A stretch of DNA of 64,000 nucleotides, taken from contig NZ_CP015839.1 in assembly GCF_001651805.1 (NCBI RefSeq), forward strand, positions 4,588,001 through 4,652,000. Direction: 5' to 3'. The translations under genes and the position numbers were made by a program. The notes beneath the pieces are model-generated. The model was not told where the DNA came from. It did no database searches and saw nothing but the letters and a program-made list of their open reading frames with translations. This document shows positions 37,201 to 45,760 of the stretch, in pieces. Position 1 is the first letter of the stretch. Each line of letters starts with the position of its first letter. This DNA comes from Marinobacterium aestuarii. Lineage in GTDB: Bacteria; Pseudomonadota; Gammaproteobacteria; Pseudomonadales; Balneatricaceae.

Positions 37201-40200
37201 CCGCGGCGTTGCTGGTGTTGAGCGTATAGCTGTAGCCGCCGTTACCGTTGTCGGTGAAGCTGCCGTACTGGCCAGTGGTGCTGCCGGTCCACTGCACGAA
37301 GGTCACCGGGGCATCGGCACCGGCTTCATCGTTGGCGTGCAGGTCGTTGTCCAGCACGTTGCCGCTGATGGCGGCGCTGGCGTCTTCGCCCAGGCTGTTG
37401 CTGTCATCCACCGCCAGCGGTACATCGTCGGTGATGTCGATGGTGATGGTGCTGTCAGCGGAGCTGAGGCTGCCGTCGAACACGCTCAGGCTGAACGTAT
37501 CCTGCTCGGTGACGCCGTCCACGTCGCTGGTCGGACCGCTCAGCTGGTAGCTGTAGCCGGCCACGCCGGTGCTGCTGTTGTAGCTGTCGATGGTCAGGTT
37601 GCCATGACCGTTGGCACCGGGGATGACGCTGCCGACCAGGTCGGCGATGGCGATGGTGGTGCCGTTGATGGTGACGCTGACCAGGTCATCCAGGCCATCG
37701 GCGTCGGACAGGGTGAAGCTGCCGGTGGCGGCATCGCTGCCATCGCCGGCGGCGGAACCGCCGGCCAGACCCGCTTCGTTGACGCTGTCGTTGCCGCCGC
37801 CCACGTTACCCGGATCCACGCTTACACCCGGACCGTCGTTGCTGCCGTTGATGGTCAGGGTCAGGGTCGCGGTGTCGGTGTCGCCATCGGCATCGGTGAT
37901 CTGGTAGCTGAACGTCTCGGTCAGGCTCTGACCGTCGTCCAGCCCCTGCACCGCGGCGTTGCTGGTGTTGAGCGTATAGCTGTAGCCGCCGTTACCATTG
38001 TCGGTGAAGCTGCCGTACTGGCCAGTGGTGCTGCCGGTCCACTGCACGAAGGTCACCGGGGCATCGGCACCGGCTTCATCGTTGGCGTGCAGGTCGTTAT
38101 CCAGCACGTTGCCGCTGATGGCGGCGCTGGCGTCTTCGCCCAGGCTCTTGCCGTCGTCTACCGCCAGCGGTACATCGTCGGTGATGTCGATGGTGATGGT
38201 GCTGTCAGCGGAGCTGAGGCTGCCATCGAACACGCTCAGGCTGAACGTGTCCTGCTCGGTAACACCGTCAACGTCGCTGGTCGGACCGCTCAGCTGGTAG
38301 CTGTAGCCGGCCACACCGGTGGCGCTGTTGTAGCTGTCGATGGTCAGGTTGCCATGACCGTTGGCACCGGGGATGACGCTGCCGACCAGGTCGGCGATGG
38401 CGATGGTGGTACCGTTGATGGTGACGCTGACCAGGTCATCCAGGCCATCGGCGTCGGACAGGGTGAAGGTGCCGGTCGCAACATCGCTGCCATCGCCGGC
38501 GGCGGAACCGCCGGCCAGACCCGCTTCGTTGACGCTGTCGTTGCCGCCGCCCACGTTACCCGGATCCACGCTTACACCCGGACCGTCGTTGCTGCCGTTG
38601 ATGGTCAGGGTCAGGGTCGCGGTGTCGGTGTCGCCATCGGCATCGGTGATCTGGTAGCTGAACGTCTCGGTCAGGCTCTGACCGTCGTCCAGCCCCTGCA
38701 CCGCGGCGTTGCTGGTGTTGAGCGTATAGCTGTAGCCGCCGTTACCATTGTCGGTGAAGCTGCCGTACTGGCCAGTGGTGCTGCCGGTCCACTGCACGAA
38801 GGTCACCGGGGCATCGGCACCGGCTTCATCGTTGGCGTGCAGGTCGTTATCCAGCACGTTGCCGCTGATGGCGGCGCTGGCGTCTTCGCCCAGGCTCTTG
38901 CCGTCGTCTACCGCCAGCGGTACATCGTCGGTGATGTCGATGGTGATGGTGCTGTCAGCGGAGCTGAGGCTGCCATCGAACACGCTCAGGCTGAACGTGT
39001 CCTGCTCGGTAACACCGTCAACGTCGCTGGTCGGACCGCTCAGCTGGTAGCTGTAGCCGGCCACACCGGTGGCGCTGTTGTAGCTGTCGATGGTCAGGTT
39101 GCCATGACCGTTGGCACCGGGGATGACGCTGCCGACCAGGTCGGCGATGGCGATGGTGGTACCGTTGATGGTGACGCTGACCAGGTCATCCAGGCCATCG
39201 GCGTCGGACAGGGTGAAGGTGCCGGTCGCAACATCGCTGCCATCGCCGGCGGCGGAACCGCCGGCCAGACCCGCTTCGTTGACGCTGTCGTTGCCGCCGC
39301 CCACGTTACCCGGATCCACGCTTACACCCGGACCGTCGTTGCTGCCGTTGATGGTTACAGTCAGGGTGGCACTCTGCTCAGCGTTAAAGCCATCGGTAAC
39401 GGTGTAGGTGAACGTTTCAGTCAGCGATTCGCCATCATCCAATGCCTGAGCCGGAGTAGCTTCACCCGGGGTCAGGACATAGCTGTAGCTGCCATCTGCA
39501 TTCAGAGTCAGGCTGCCATAGAGTCCCTGCAGCACCGTAGCGCTGCCATCCGTCACGGTCAGGCTGGTGCCGTCAAGCTCAACGCGAACAACCTGCAGCG
39601 TATCGCCATCTGCGTCCGTATCAGCGACATCCCCAGCCGAAGCGCCCGTAATCACATTGCCGGCAGTAGACGCGGACAGCCCTTCGGTCAGGGCGTTGGT
39701 ATCGGAATTGGCAACAGGGGTGGAGTCATCATTTTCGATGGTAATGTCGAGACGATCAGCAGTACCGTCAACAGTGGCATTGGTGGCACTGACCAGAACC
39801 AGCTCAAAGGTTTCATCGCCTTCATCGAAGTGATCCATCACGATTTCGACAGTGATCTCAGCGCTGAGCTGGCCTGCCGGAATGGTCACGGTATTCGTCA
39901 GGGATCCGTTTACCCAGTCGCTCGGTGTGGTCGCGGTGCCGGAACGCAGCTCGTAGGTAACCGTAACGTCCTGTCCATGGGGCTGATCGAGCGTCACTAC
40001 GAAGGTCAGACTGCGGGTCTGGCTGCCATCACCGCTATCGGTACCCTCAGGCACGACGACGGAGTTGCCATTAACGGTTACCGGGAAGGCTCCATCGGGA
40101 TCCTTTATGGTCACAGTCACCACCGGTTCAACCTCGAGACCCTGATCCTCGGTGCGAATCTCACTGATGCTGCGATCAAGCCCACTGGTGTTGAATCCCG

Positions 40201-40906
40201 CCTGGGGGCTGACTTCCTGGCCGGTACGATCCAGCAGTACAAACCGACTGCCGGAATCCCCCGGACCCGTATCACCGGTGCCAGGTGCCTGGCCGGCAGC
40301 GGTGGCTTCGGCGATAGCCGTCGGATCCTCACCCGCCAGGATGGCGCTCTGAATGGCATCAACTTCACCTACCGACACCAGCGCCTTGGCAACACTGTCA
40401 CCGGAAGCCACCGACTCGGACGGGTCGAAACGCGCGCTATCGGCATGAAACTCCGGTGCGACCAGAACTTCCTGCCCGGCCACAAGCTCAACCGCTTCAC
40501 CGGCACGATTGGCCAGTTCGATACGGCCACCGCTGGCCACGCGCACCAGATCGCCTTCAAATACAGGATCGCCAACACTCAGAATGCGCTCACTGCCGTC
40601 GGCAGCAATTGCAACGGCGGTACCGATAACGGACGTTACGGTCGCGGCAACAAGCGGCTGAGCGTCGCCGGCGCCATCTGGCCCGGCGACAGCCTGGGAT
40701 ATCTGCAGCTCTTCACCGCCTTCGAGCACCAGCCGGTCGCCCGCTACACTGCTGATCTCAACCCGCGCGCCCTCGTCGGTACGCAAGGTTTCGTGCAGAT
40801 AAACGGTATCACCCAGCGCAAGCACGCGCTCGCTGCCATCCTGGCTCACGGCCACTACAGCCCCGGTAATAGAGCTAACAGTACCCGCAACGTCCGTAAT
40901 CGCCAT
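28250..40906 (-). CDS. Giant LapA-like RTX adhesin with VCBS-type repeats (4218 aa)
   Basis: ATG at 40906 follows AGAGGTGG. Residues 5-75 and 88-152 look like two copies of the LapA retention module (QDGSERVLALGDTVYLHETL; ADGSERILSVGDPVFEGDLV). Next comes a TAAG di-alanine motif at 202-205, the form cleaved by LapG-type proteases. A Calx-beta domain (about 260-398), a unique VCBS domain (about 399-520), the long repeat array (about 520-3415), two DUF5801-like domains (about 3415-3790), and three RTX-type repeats (GTSGSDTLFGTASNDILTG, about 4090-4118) lead to a type I secretion C-terminus ending in LTVDNS. It is predicted to be a secreted, outer-membrane-anchored biofilm adhesin, released on LapG cleavage. 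No secretion genes adjoin. The repeats carry many Asp/Gly residues that would bind calcium. Confidence 0.93.
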   Translation of the reverse strand: MAITDVAGTVSSITGAVVAVSQDGSERVLALGDTVYLHETLRTDEGARVEISSVAGDRLVLEGGEELQISQAVAGPDGAGDAQPLVAATVTSVIGTAVAIAADGSERILSVGDPVFEGDLVRVASGGRIELANRAGEAVELVAGQEVLVAPEFHADSARFDPSESVASGDSVAKALVSVGEVDAIQSAILAGEDPTAIAEATAAGQAPGTGDTGPGDSGSRFVLLDRTGQEVSPQAGFNTSGLDRSISEIRTEDQGLEVEPVVTVTIKDPDGAFPVTVNGNSVVVPEGTDSGDGSQTRSLTFVVTLDQPHGQDVTVTYELRSGTATTPSDWVNGSLTNTVTIPAGQLSAEITVEIVMDHFDEGDETFELVLVSATNATVDGTADRLDITIENDDSTPVANSDTNALTEGLSASTAGNVITGASAGDVADTDADGDTLQVVRVELDGTSLTVTDGSATVLQGLYGSLTLNADGSYSYVLTPGEATPAQALDDGESLTETFTYTVTDGFNAEQSATLTVTINGSNDGPGVSVDPGNVGGGNDSVNEAGLAGGSAAGDGSDVATGTFTLSDADGLDDLVSVTINGTTIAIADLVGSVIPGANGHGNLTIDSYNSATGVAGYSYQLSGPTSDVDGVTEQDTFSLSVFDGSLSSADSTITIDITDDVPLAVDDGKSLGEDASAAISGNVLDNDLHANDEAGADAPVTFVQWTGSTTGQYGSFTDNGNGGYSYTLNTSNAAVQGLDDGQSLTETFSYQITDADGDTDTATLTLTINGSNDGPGVSVDPGNVGGGNDSVNEAGLAGGSAAGDGSDVATGTFTLSDADGLDDLVSVTINGTTIAIADLVGSVIPGANGHGNLTIDSYNSATGVAGYSYQLSGPTSDVDGVTEQDTFSLSVFDGSLSSADSTITIDITDDVPLAVDDGKSLGEDASAAISGNVLDNDLHANDEAGADAPVTFVQWTGSTTGQYGSFTDNGNGGYSYTLNTSNAAVQGLDDGQSLTETFSYQITDADGDTDTATLTLTINGSNDGPGVSVDPGNVGGGNDSVNEAGLAGGSAAGDGSDAATGSFTLSDADGLDDLVSVTINGTTIAIADLVGSVIPGANGHGNLTIDSYNSSTGVAGYSYQLSGPTSDVDGVTEQDTFSLSVFDGSLSSADSTITIDITDDVPLAVDDSNSLGEDASAAISGNVLDNDLHANDEAGADAPVTFVQWTGSTTGQYGSFTDNGNGGYSYTLNTSNAAVQGLDDGQSLTETFSYQITDADGDTDTATLTLTINGSNDGPGVSVDPGNVGGGNDSVNEAGLAGGSAAGDGSDAATGSFTLSDADGLDDLVSVTINGTTIAIADLVGSVIPGANGHGNLTIDSYNSATGVAGYSYQLSGPTSDVDGVTEQDTFSLSVFDGSLSSADSTITIDITDDVPLAVDDGKSLGEDASAAISGNVLDNDLHANDEAGADAPVTFVQWTGSTTGQYGSFTDNGNGGYSYTLNTSNAAVQGLDDGQSLTETFSYQITDADGDTDTATLTLTINGSNDGPGVSVDPGNVGGGNDSVNEAGLAGGSAAGDGSDAATGSFTLSDADGLDDLVSVTINGTTIAIADLVGSVIPGANGHGSLTIDSYNSSTGVAGYSYQLSGPTSDVDGVTEQDTFSLSVFDGSLSSADSTITIDITDDVPLAVDDSNSLGEDASAAISGNVLDNDLHANDEAGADAPVTFVQWTGSTTGQYGSFTDNGNGGYSYTLNTSNAAVQGLDDGQSLTETFSYQITDADGDTDTATLTLTINGSNDGPGVSVDPGNVGGGNDSVNEAGLAGGSAAGDGSDAATGSFTLSDADGLDDLVSVTINGTTIAIADLVGSVIPGANGHGSLTIDSYNSATGVAGYSYQLSGPTSDVDGVTEQDTFSLSVFDGSLSSADSTITIDITDDVPLAVDDGKSLGEDASAAISGNVLDNDLHANGEAGADAPVTFVQWTGSTSGQYGSFTDNGNGDYSYTLNTSNAAVQGLDDGQSLTETFSYQITDADGDTDTATLTLTINGSNDGPGVSVDPGNGQNGAAGPDDSVNEAGLAGGSAAGDGSDAATGTFTLSDADGLDDLVSVTINGTTIAIADLVGSVIPGANGHGNLTIDSYNSATGVAGYSYQLSGPTSDVDGVTEQDTFSLSVFDGSLSSADSTITIDITDDVPLAVDDSNSLGEDASAAISGNVLDNDLHANDEAGADAPVTFVQWTGSTTGQYGSFTDNGNGGYSYTLNTSNAAVQGLDDGQSLTETFSYQITDADGDTDTATLTLTINGSNDGPGVSVDPGNVGGGNDSVNEAGLAGGSAAGDGSDAATGTFTLSDADGLDDLVSVTINGTTIAIADLVGSVIPGANGHGNLTIDSYNSSTGVAGYSYQLSGPTSDVDGVTEQDTFSLSVFDGSLSSADSTITIDITDDVPLAVDDSNSLGEDASAAISGNVLDNDLHANDEAGADAPVTFVQWTGSTTGQYGSFTDNGNGGYSYTLNTSNAAVQGLDDGQSLTETFSYQITDADGDTDTATLTLTINGSNDGPGVSVDPGNVGGGNDSVNEAGLAGGSAAGDGSDAATGTFTLSDADGLDDLVSVTINGTTIAIADLVGSVIPGANGHGNLTIDSYNSSTGVAGYSYQLSGPTSDVDGVTEQDTFSLSVFDGSLSSADSTITIDITDDVPLAVDDSNSLGEDASAAISGNVLDNDLHANDEAGADAPVTFVQWTGSTTGQYGSFTDNGNGGYSYTLNTSNAAVQGLDDGQSLTETFSYQITDADGDTDTATLTLTINGSNDGPGVSVDPGNVGGGNDSVNEAGLAGGSAAGDGSDAATGSFTLSDADGLDDLVSVTINGTTIAIADLVGSVIPGANGHGNLTIDSYNSSTGVAGYSYQLSGPTSDVDGVTEQDTFSLSVFDGSLSSADSTITIDITDDVPLAVDDSNSLGEDASAAISGNVLDNDLHANDEAGADAPVTFVQWTGSTTGQYGSFTDNGNGGYSYTLNTSNAAVQGLDDGQSLTETFSYQITDADGDTDTATLTLTINGSNDGPGVSVDPGNVGGGNDSVNEAGLAGGSAAGDGSDAATGSFTLSDADGLDDLVSVTINGTTIAIADLVGSVIPGANGHGNLTIDSYNSSTGVAGYSYQLSGPTSDVDGVTEQDTFSLSVFDGSLSSADSTITIDITDDVPLAVDDSNSLGEDASAAISGNVLDNDLHANDEAGADAPVTFVQWTGSTTGQYGSFTDNGNGGYSYTLNTSNAAVQGLDDGQSLTETFSYQITDADGDTDTATLTLTINGSNDGPGVSVDPGNVGGGNDSVNEAGLAGGSAAGDGSDAATGSFTLSDADGLDDLVSLTINGTTIAIADLVGSVIPGANGHGNLTIDSYNSSTGVAGYSYQLSGPTSDVDGVTEQDTFSLSVFDGSLSSADSTITIDIIDDVPSISVAAGSLDGVSLLTQDADTGDDANPDTATSAAAFDGVFSVSSSAGGADGQSGAISWNYALSLSVVSGTASGLKSGGVAVKLYQLADGTIVGSTSPTAPVVIDDAVVFSLGVDSAGVVTLSQYAALDHGIAETEGAYDDDVLSLASNLVNLTGTATITDNDGDSTSNSQSVDLGGTVSFADDGPTVTLTIGSDSRVTLKTQDADTVGSLTDTATSNAAFGVAIIASLSSGADSVQASGLSYVLSLTSQGADSLLTSGSEAVYLYTLADGTLVGSTATTNPGSVDASVVFSLSVDADGKVTLSQHQALDHATASTSGFESDVLILSNGLVNLQVTYSITDGDGDSATSTKTIDLGGNVQFADDGPSLATTNLAIANETGTYSGTYAFDVGADVQSFADSFDGSALQWTNARPGYSLEHDAAGSNASYQLYKGLYEEGGDSFTFFTLQVNADGTYDFNMVTPDPVIEKETSSLLSGISGGSNLASYTFGAAQFGGEFEIVVTGKSQGVADTLTISSTDLGVSDNVMHGNKTDVLRFDVQQVAGRTGVLSELTIQISNTAGVKITDTVGIRIHYTTGPDDTYAEAIGADYSITMAADPSREVEYMQLFPANAGVSFKITGLSGKYVTSEFPDDYALDFTLSGSDSDGDSASASFSVNVNATDNGSALIEGTSGSDTLFGTASNDILTGHDGADLFVWSDGDEGGVGSGLFAEDTVTDFNPSEGDVLDLSDLLVGETEATLDAYLYLDDNGTDSTLYVSTSGNMNAADASEAATKADQVINLTDLSGTDIDALIASGNLTVDNS
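30660..39355 (-). repeat. Tandem array of 750-bp repeats within the adhesin gene (11.6 units)
   Basis: A 250-codon unit recurs with almost no divergence. The internal landmark NGTTIAIADLVGS recurs every 750 bp, twelve times between about 30849 and 39111; one step is 762 bp because the unit near 34780 has NGQNGAAGPDD where the others have NVGGGN. Each unit holds two beta-rich halves (GPGVSVDPGN... and SLGEDASAAISGNVLDNDL); the final unit lacks the second half. Variant codons (GK or SN before SLGED, ATGT/ATGS) are mosaic along the array, implying unequal recombination. Copy number from short reads would be unreliable here. Confidence 0.95.
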
Positions 40907-41388
40907 GAACCACCTCTGTTATGAATTCGTATCTTTTTCAGGTTGTCCGCACCATAGGCCATATGGGCAAGCAGACCTATTGTACCGAGGTACAGGTAGA
41001 CTAAACCCTAACATTCGTCTCCTATTACAGACAGCCTGTTTATGACTTATAAAAAATATACGGTTACAGATGAGAAGTGGGTCACATTTTTATCAATGTG
41101 ACAAAATGACTACAGGCTAACTAAACCATAATTCCGCTCATGAGTCTGATGCCCTGAGCAGGAGAAACACAGTAATAACGGGCCACAGAGCGCGTTATAC
41201 CCTGGGGGGCGAACTTACATAGAAGCAGGATCACGACAGCATTCCCATGCGCTCGCCTATAGCTGTCATATCAAACAGACCAGAAGCCAAGACCCCAGCA
41301 ACGGCTGCACTGCGCCCCCCACCCAAGCAAAACGCAGGCACAAAAAAACCGGCCACTAGGGCCGGTTCTTTCAGCAAGCTCAGATCAA
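40907..41388. promoter_or_regulatory. Long leader/promoter region of the adhesin gene, with 22-bp inverted repeat
   Basis: No ORF is supported in this 482-bp gap. An inverted repeat GTCACATT-TTTATC-AATGTGAC (41081-41102) lies about 180 bp upstream of the adhesin ATG and may be an operator. It is not a CRP half-site arrangement (the arms read TCACA...TGTGA outward) and only loosely resembles FleQ boxes. AT-rich DNA at 41041-41070 could hold the promoter. The right end carries the rpmG terminator. Confidence 0.4.
41342..41366 (-). terminator. Intrinsic terminator of rpmBG
   Basis: On the minus strand AACCGGCC (41366-41359) pairs with GGCCGGTT (41354-41347) and is followed by a run of U (41348-41342). 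It lies 23 bp after the rpmG stop. Confidence 0.88.
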
Positions 41389-41559
41389 TTACTTGATCTT
41401 GGCTTCCTTGTACAGAACGTGCTGACGAACAACCGGATCGTACTTTTTGAATTCAAGCTTTTCCGGTGTGTTGCGCTTGTTCTTGTCGGTAGTGTAGAAG
41501 TGACCAGTACCGGCAGAGGAAACCAAGCGGATCTTTTCACGAGCGCCTTTAGCAGCCAT
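41389..41559 (-). CDS. rpmG: 50S ribosomal protein L33
   Basis: This 56-residue ORF is too small for a length-filtered search but unmistakable: [20 protein letters not shown], then [20 protein letters not shown] and [16 protein letters not shown], nearly identical to Escherichia coli L33. It lacks the zinc-ribbon cysteines, so it is the C-minus form. It follows rpmB by 11 bp on the same strand, the conserved rpmBG order, and ends in the terminator at 41342-41366. Confidence 0.97.
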   Translation of the reverse strand: MAAKGAREKIRLVSSAGTGHFYTTDKNKRNTPEKLEFKKYDPVVRQHVLYKEAKIK

Positions 41560-41570
41560 GACCTAACTCC

Positions 41571-41807
41571 TTAAAATTTCTCGCCACGGGTACGCATTTC
41601 GGTCAGAACCGAGTCAATACCCTTCTTATCGATAATACGCATACCTTTGGAAGATACACGCAGACGAACGAAACGCTGCTCGCTCTCAACCCAGAACCGG
41701 TGCCAATGCAGGTTCGGCAGAAAACGACGGCGAGTTTTACGCTGTGAGTGGGAAACGTTGTTCCCGGTGACCGGACGCTTGCCGGTAACCATGCAAACTT
41801 TAGACAT
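41571..41807 (-). CDS. rpmB: 50S ribosomal protein L28
   Basis: ATG at 41807 ([20 protein letters not shown]) follows GAGAAGG; 78 residues, the normal length. The remainder ([36 protein letters not shown]) is classic L28. The longer frame to 41864 includes leader DNA. rpmG follows directly and radC lies upstream on the same strand, the common gammaproteobacterial order radC-rpmB-rpmG. Confidence 0.97.
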   Translation of the reverse strand: MSKVCMVTGKRPVTGNNVSHSQRKTRRRFLPNLHWHRFWVESEQRFVRLRVSSKGMRIIDKKGIDSVLTEMRTRGEKF

Positions 41808-41991
41808 CTCGAAAACCTTCTCGAAAATTTTATATAACCCTGTCCAGATACTTATCGATAGCATTTGCAGCAGCTATCTCAGGCGGAGCGTCCAAAAACC
41901 GGACAAAATCCCGTACCAGGAGGACAGAAGGGCGCATATCATACTCAAACATGGGCCGCGATACCAGCCTGTTTGTGCAAATATTAGCCCT

Positions 41992-42666
41992 TTAAAGCAG
42001 CCCCCGTTCAGCGAAGGATACGACCTCCCTGTCCCCGACCACCATATGATCCAGCACCCGGATATCCACCAGCGCCAGGGCATCGATCAGACGGCGTGTA
42101 ATCTGCTGATCGGCCAGCGAGGGTTCAGCCACACCCGAGGGGTGATTGTGCGCCAGAATAAGCGCCGCAGCGTTATGCGCCAGCGCCCGCTTGACCACCT
42201 CGCGCGGATAAACAGATGCGGCATCGATGGTGCCGAAGAACAGCTCATCAAAATGAATCACCCGGTGGCGGTTATCCAGAAACAGACAGGCAAAGACTTC
42301 CCGCGCCTGATGCCGCAACCGTGCCGTGAGATAGCGCCGAACCGCTGCCGGATTTTCCAGCGCATCACCCCGCTCCAGTGTCGCCTCCAGATGACGCCGC
42401 GCCATTTCCAGCACCGCCTGCAGCTGGGCATATTTGGCATCCCCCAGCCCCAAACCCTGACAGAACTGCTCACGACTGCTCTCCAGCAGCGGTCGCAGCC
42501 CGCCAAAACGATCCAGCAGCTCGCGCGCCAGATCCACCGCACTTTTGCCGCTGACACCGGTACGCAGAAAAATCGCCAGCAACTCGGCATCGGACAAAGC
42601 CGCCGCACCGAGTGACAGCAAGCGTTCCCGTGGACGCTCCTGCGCCGGCCAGTCTGAAATGGACAT
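41992..42666 (-). CDS. radC: RadC family protein (JAB/MPN domain)
   Basis: This 224-residue protein has an N-terminal helix-hairpin-helix-like region (about 1-95) and a C-terminal JAMM metalloprotease-like domain whose zinc motif is [15 protein letters not shown], with the upstream Glu in [10 protein letters not shown]. The historic DNA-repair role of RadC has not held up and its biochemical function is unsettled. It diverges from coaBC, as in many gammaproteobacteria. Confidence 0.94.
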   Translation of the reverse strand: MSISDWPAQERPRERLLSLGAAALSDAELLAIFLRTGVSGKSAVDLARELLDRFGGLRPLLESSREQFCQGLGLGDAKYAQLQAVLEMARRHLEATLERGDALENPAAVRRYLTARLRHQAREVFACLFLDNRHRVIHFDELFFGTIDAASVYPREVVKRALAHNAAALILAHNHPSGVAEPSLADQQITRRLIDALALVDIRVLDHMVVGDREVVSFAERGLL

Positions 42667-42976
42667 GAGACACCTCCCTGTGTCGCTACTTTCTATAAAT
42701 ATCGTTTAATAGATGCAGCTTTGTAAGTACCGCTCTATAGCCACTGTTTATTGCCACCATTCATTGAGCGTAGCACTGGCGCAGTCCAACCCCACCGCCA
42801 ACCATAGACTCACCCAGCTCCCAATCACCAATCACGGCTTATGGCTTATGGCTTACGGCTTACAAGCCACAAAGGAGCAACGCCCAGAGGCCGCCCGTCC
42901 ATGCCTACGCAAAGCAGCCCTGAAGTGATATCTTAGGCGCTCTTTTTCAGGCGACGGCGACTCATCGGTTCCGGGT
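42667..42976. other. Divergent spacer radC/coaBC with a short tandem repeat
   Basis: No gene is supported in 310 bp. The frame at 42713-42928 lacks an RBS and family resemblance. At 42835-42867 an 8-bp unit GGCTTAYG is repeated four times in a row (gcttatggcttatggcttac and onward), possibly a slippage-prone microsatellite. Promoters for both radC and coaBC should lie here. Confidence 0.45.
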
Positions 42977-44182
42977 ATGCAACGACTTACTAACAGACAA
43001 ATCATTCTGGGCATTACCGGCGGCATTGCCGCCTACAAAAGTGCCGAGCTCACGCGCCTGCTCAAGGGCGCCGGTGCCGACGTGCGCGTTGTCATGACGC
43101 CTGCGGCCACTGAGTTCATTACCCCATTGACGCTGCAGGCGCTGTCCGGCCATGCGGTCCACCAGCATCTGCTGGATCCTGAAGCCGAAGCCGGCATGGG
43201 TCATATAGAGCTGGCCAAGTGGGCCGACCTGATCCTGATTGCACCGGCCAGTGCCGATTTCATCGCCCGTCTGGCCGATGGTCAGGGCAATGACCTGCTC
43301 AGCACCCTCTGTCTGGCTACCGAGGCACCGATCTGTCTGGCGCCGGCGATGAACCAGGCCATGTGGCGCAACCGTCATACCCAGGACAATATTGCCCGCC
43401 TGCACGCCGGCGAGATCAGCATCTTTGGTCCCGGCAGTGGCGAACAGGCCTGCGGCGACACCGGCCCCGGCCGGATGCTGGAACCCACAGAGCTGGCCCA
43501 GCTCACCGCAGCCCAGTTCGACACCGGCCTGCTGAGCGGCAAGACCGTCTTTATTACCGCAGGCCCGACCCGCGAGGCACTGGACCCGGTACGCTACATT
43601 TCCAACCATAGCTCCGGCAAGATGGGCTACGCCCTCGCCCAGGCGGCGGTGGATGCAGGCGCGCGCGTCAAGCTGATCAGCGGGCCGGTCAACCTGCCAG
43701 CACCCCCACGCATGGAGCGGGTACAGGTGCAAAGCGCACAAGACATGCTGGCGGCGGCCATGGACGGAATCGATAGCTGCGACATCTTTATCGCCGCTGC
43801 CGCCGTGGCCGATTACCGCCCCACGGCGGTATCCGAGCACAAGCTGAAGAAGGGTGCCGAGGAGATCATGGAGCTGCGGCTGGTAAAGAATCCGGATATC
43901 GTTGCCAGCGTCGCCGCCCTGCCCCGCAAACCCTTTACTGTCGGCTTTGCCGCCGAAACTCGGGATCTGCTCAGCTATGCCCGCAGCAAGCTGGAACGCA
44001 AGAATCTGGATCTGATCGTCGCCAACGACGTATCCCAGCCCGGCATCGGCTTTAACAGCGACGAAAACGCCGTTACCCTGGTCAGCCGCGATGCGGCACT
44101 GGTGCTGCCCCAAACTTCGAAACGCCAGCTGGCGAGCCAGCTGATCCGTCAAATTGCCGAACTCTATAACCGAGCCCCATGA
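42977..44182 (+). CDS. coaBC: Bifunctional phosphopantothenoylcysteine decarboxylase / phosphopantothenate-cysteine ligase
   Basis: This 401-residue protein catalyses two steps of coenzyme A synthesis. The CoaC flavoprotein half (about 1-190) has the active-site His in [11 protein letters not shown], the PAMNQAMW substrate motif and the catalytic Cys in [13 protein letters not shown]. The CoaB half (about 191-400) has [20 protein letters not shown] and the lysine-rich EHKLKKG loop. dut begins within its stop region (ATGA overlap), a conserved arrangement. Confidence 0.96.
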   Translation: MQRLTNRQIILGITGGIAAYKSAELTRLLKGAGADVRVVMTPAATEFITPLTLQALSGHAVHQHLLDPEAEAGMGHIELAKWADLILIAPASADFIARLADGQGNDLLSTLCLATEAPICLAPAMNQAMWRNRHTQDNIARLHAGEISIFGPGSGEQACGDTGPGRMLEPTELAQLTAAQFDTGLLSGKTVFITAGPTREALDPVRYISNHSSGKMGYALAQAAVDAGARVKLISGPVNLPAPPRMERVQVQSAQDMLAAAMDGIDSCDIFIAAAAVADYRPTAVSEHKLKKGAEEIMELRLVKNPDIVASVAALPRKPFTVGFAAETRDLLSYARSKLERKNLDLIVANDVSQPGIGFNSDENAVTLVSRDAALVLPQTSKRQLASQLIRQIAELYNRAP

Positions 44183-44634
44183 AGAAACTGCAAGTAAAGA
44201 TTCTTGATCCCCGTATTGGCCGCGACTTTGCGCTGCCCGCCTATGCCACCGCCGGTTCCGCAGGCCTGGACCTGCGCGCCTGCCTGGACGCACCTGTAAC
44301 ACTTGAGCCCGGCCAGACAGAACTGCTGCCCACCGGCCTGGCGATCTATATTGAAGACCCGTCGCTGTGCGCCATGATCCTGCCGCGCTCAGGCCTGGGT
44401 CACAAGCACGGCATTGTGCTCGGCAACCTGGTTGGCCTGATCGATTCCGACTATCAGGGTCAGCTGTTTGTGTCCTGCTGGAACCGCGGCCAGACCACCT
44501 TTGTGGTCGAGCCCGGCGAGCGCATTGCCCAGCTGGTGCTGGTGCCGGTGGTGCAGGCAGACTTTGAGATGGTGGATGAATTCCACGCCTCCGAGCGCGC
44601 CGACGGCGGTTTCGGCTCCTCGGGCCGACACTAA
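44179..44634 (+). CDS. dut: Deoxyuridine 5'-triphosphate nucleotidohydrolase
   Basis: This 151-residue trimeric dUTPase has the five motifs in order: [10 protein letters not shown] (I), [10 protein letters not shown] (II), [11 protein letters not shown] (III), [12 protein letters not shown] (IV) and the C-terminal [12 protein letters not shown]-loop-like motif (V). It removes dUTP and supplies dUMP. It overlaps coaBC by four bases. A weak 5-bp hairpin with ATTTT follows at 44664-44685 before argB. Confidence 0.97.
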   Translation: MKKLQVKILDPRIGRDFALPAYATAGSAGLDLRACLDAPVTLEPGQTELLPTGLAIYIEDPSLCAMILPRSGLGHKHGIVLGNLVGLIDSDYQGQLFVSCWNRGQTTFVVEPGERIAQLVLVPVVQADFEMVDEFHASERADGGFGSSGRH

Positions 44635-44752
44635 GCATCAGTGTTAGGTCCGACAGACTGCGGCCCCTTGAGAGCCAGGGGATTTTACACAATTCAGCCC
44701 ACTTTGCAGGGGCAACAATCAAGCAGGGACGCCTGCTCGATTACGTCGATAG

Positions 44753-45670
<918 letters not shown>

Positions 45671-45760
45671 TACGGTATCGATCTCAGCGCTACAACAGTG
45701 CCAGCCACGCCCAGTGGCAGGCACTGCTATTTTCTAATCGCACGCTTTAAAGGACTTTGC

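Noticed and set aside
28250-40906. Repeats as a CRISPR array or mobile element
   Set aside because: The unit is 750 bp, in frame, with no spacers, and encodes beta-rich VCBS-type domains within one gene.
30842-40924. Open plus-strand frame of 3360 codons antisense to the adhesin
   Set aside because: It exists because the repeated 250-codon unit happens to lack antisense stops, so one lucky unit repeated twelve times stays open. There is no RBS, no domain, and the sense frame has clear adhesin domains.
42713-42928. Plus-strand ORF of 71 codons between radC and coaBC
   Set aside because: It contains the short tandem repeat, has no RBS and looks like random translation of spacer DNA.
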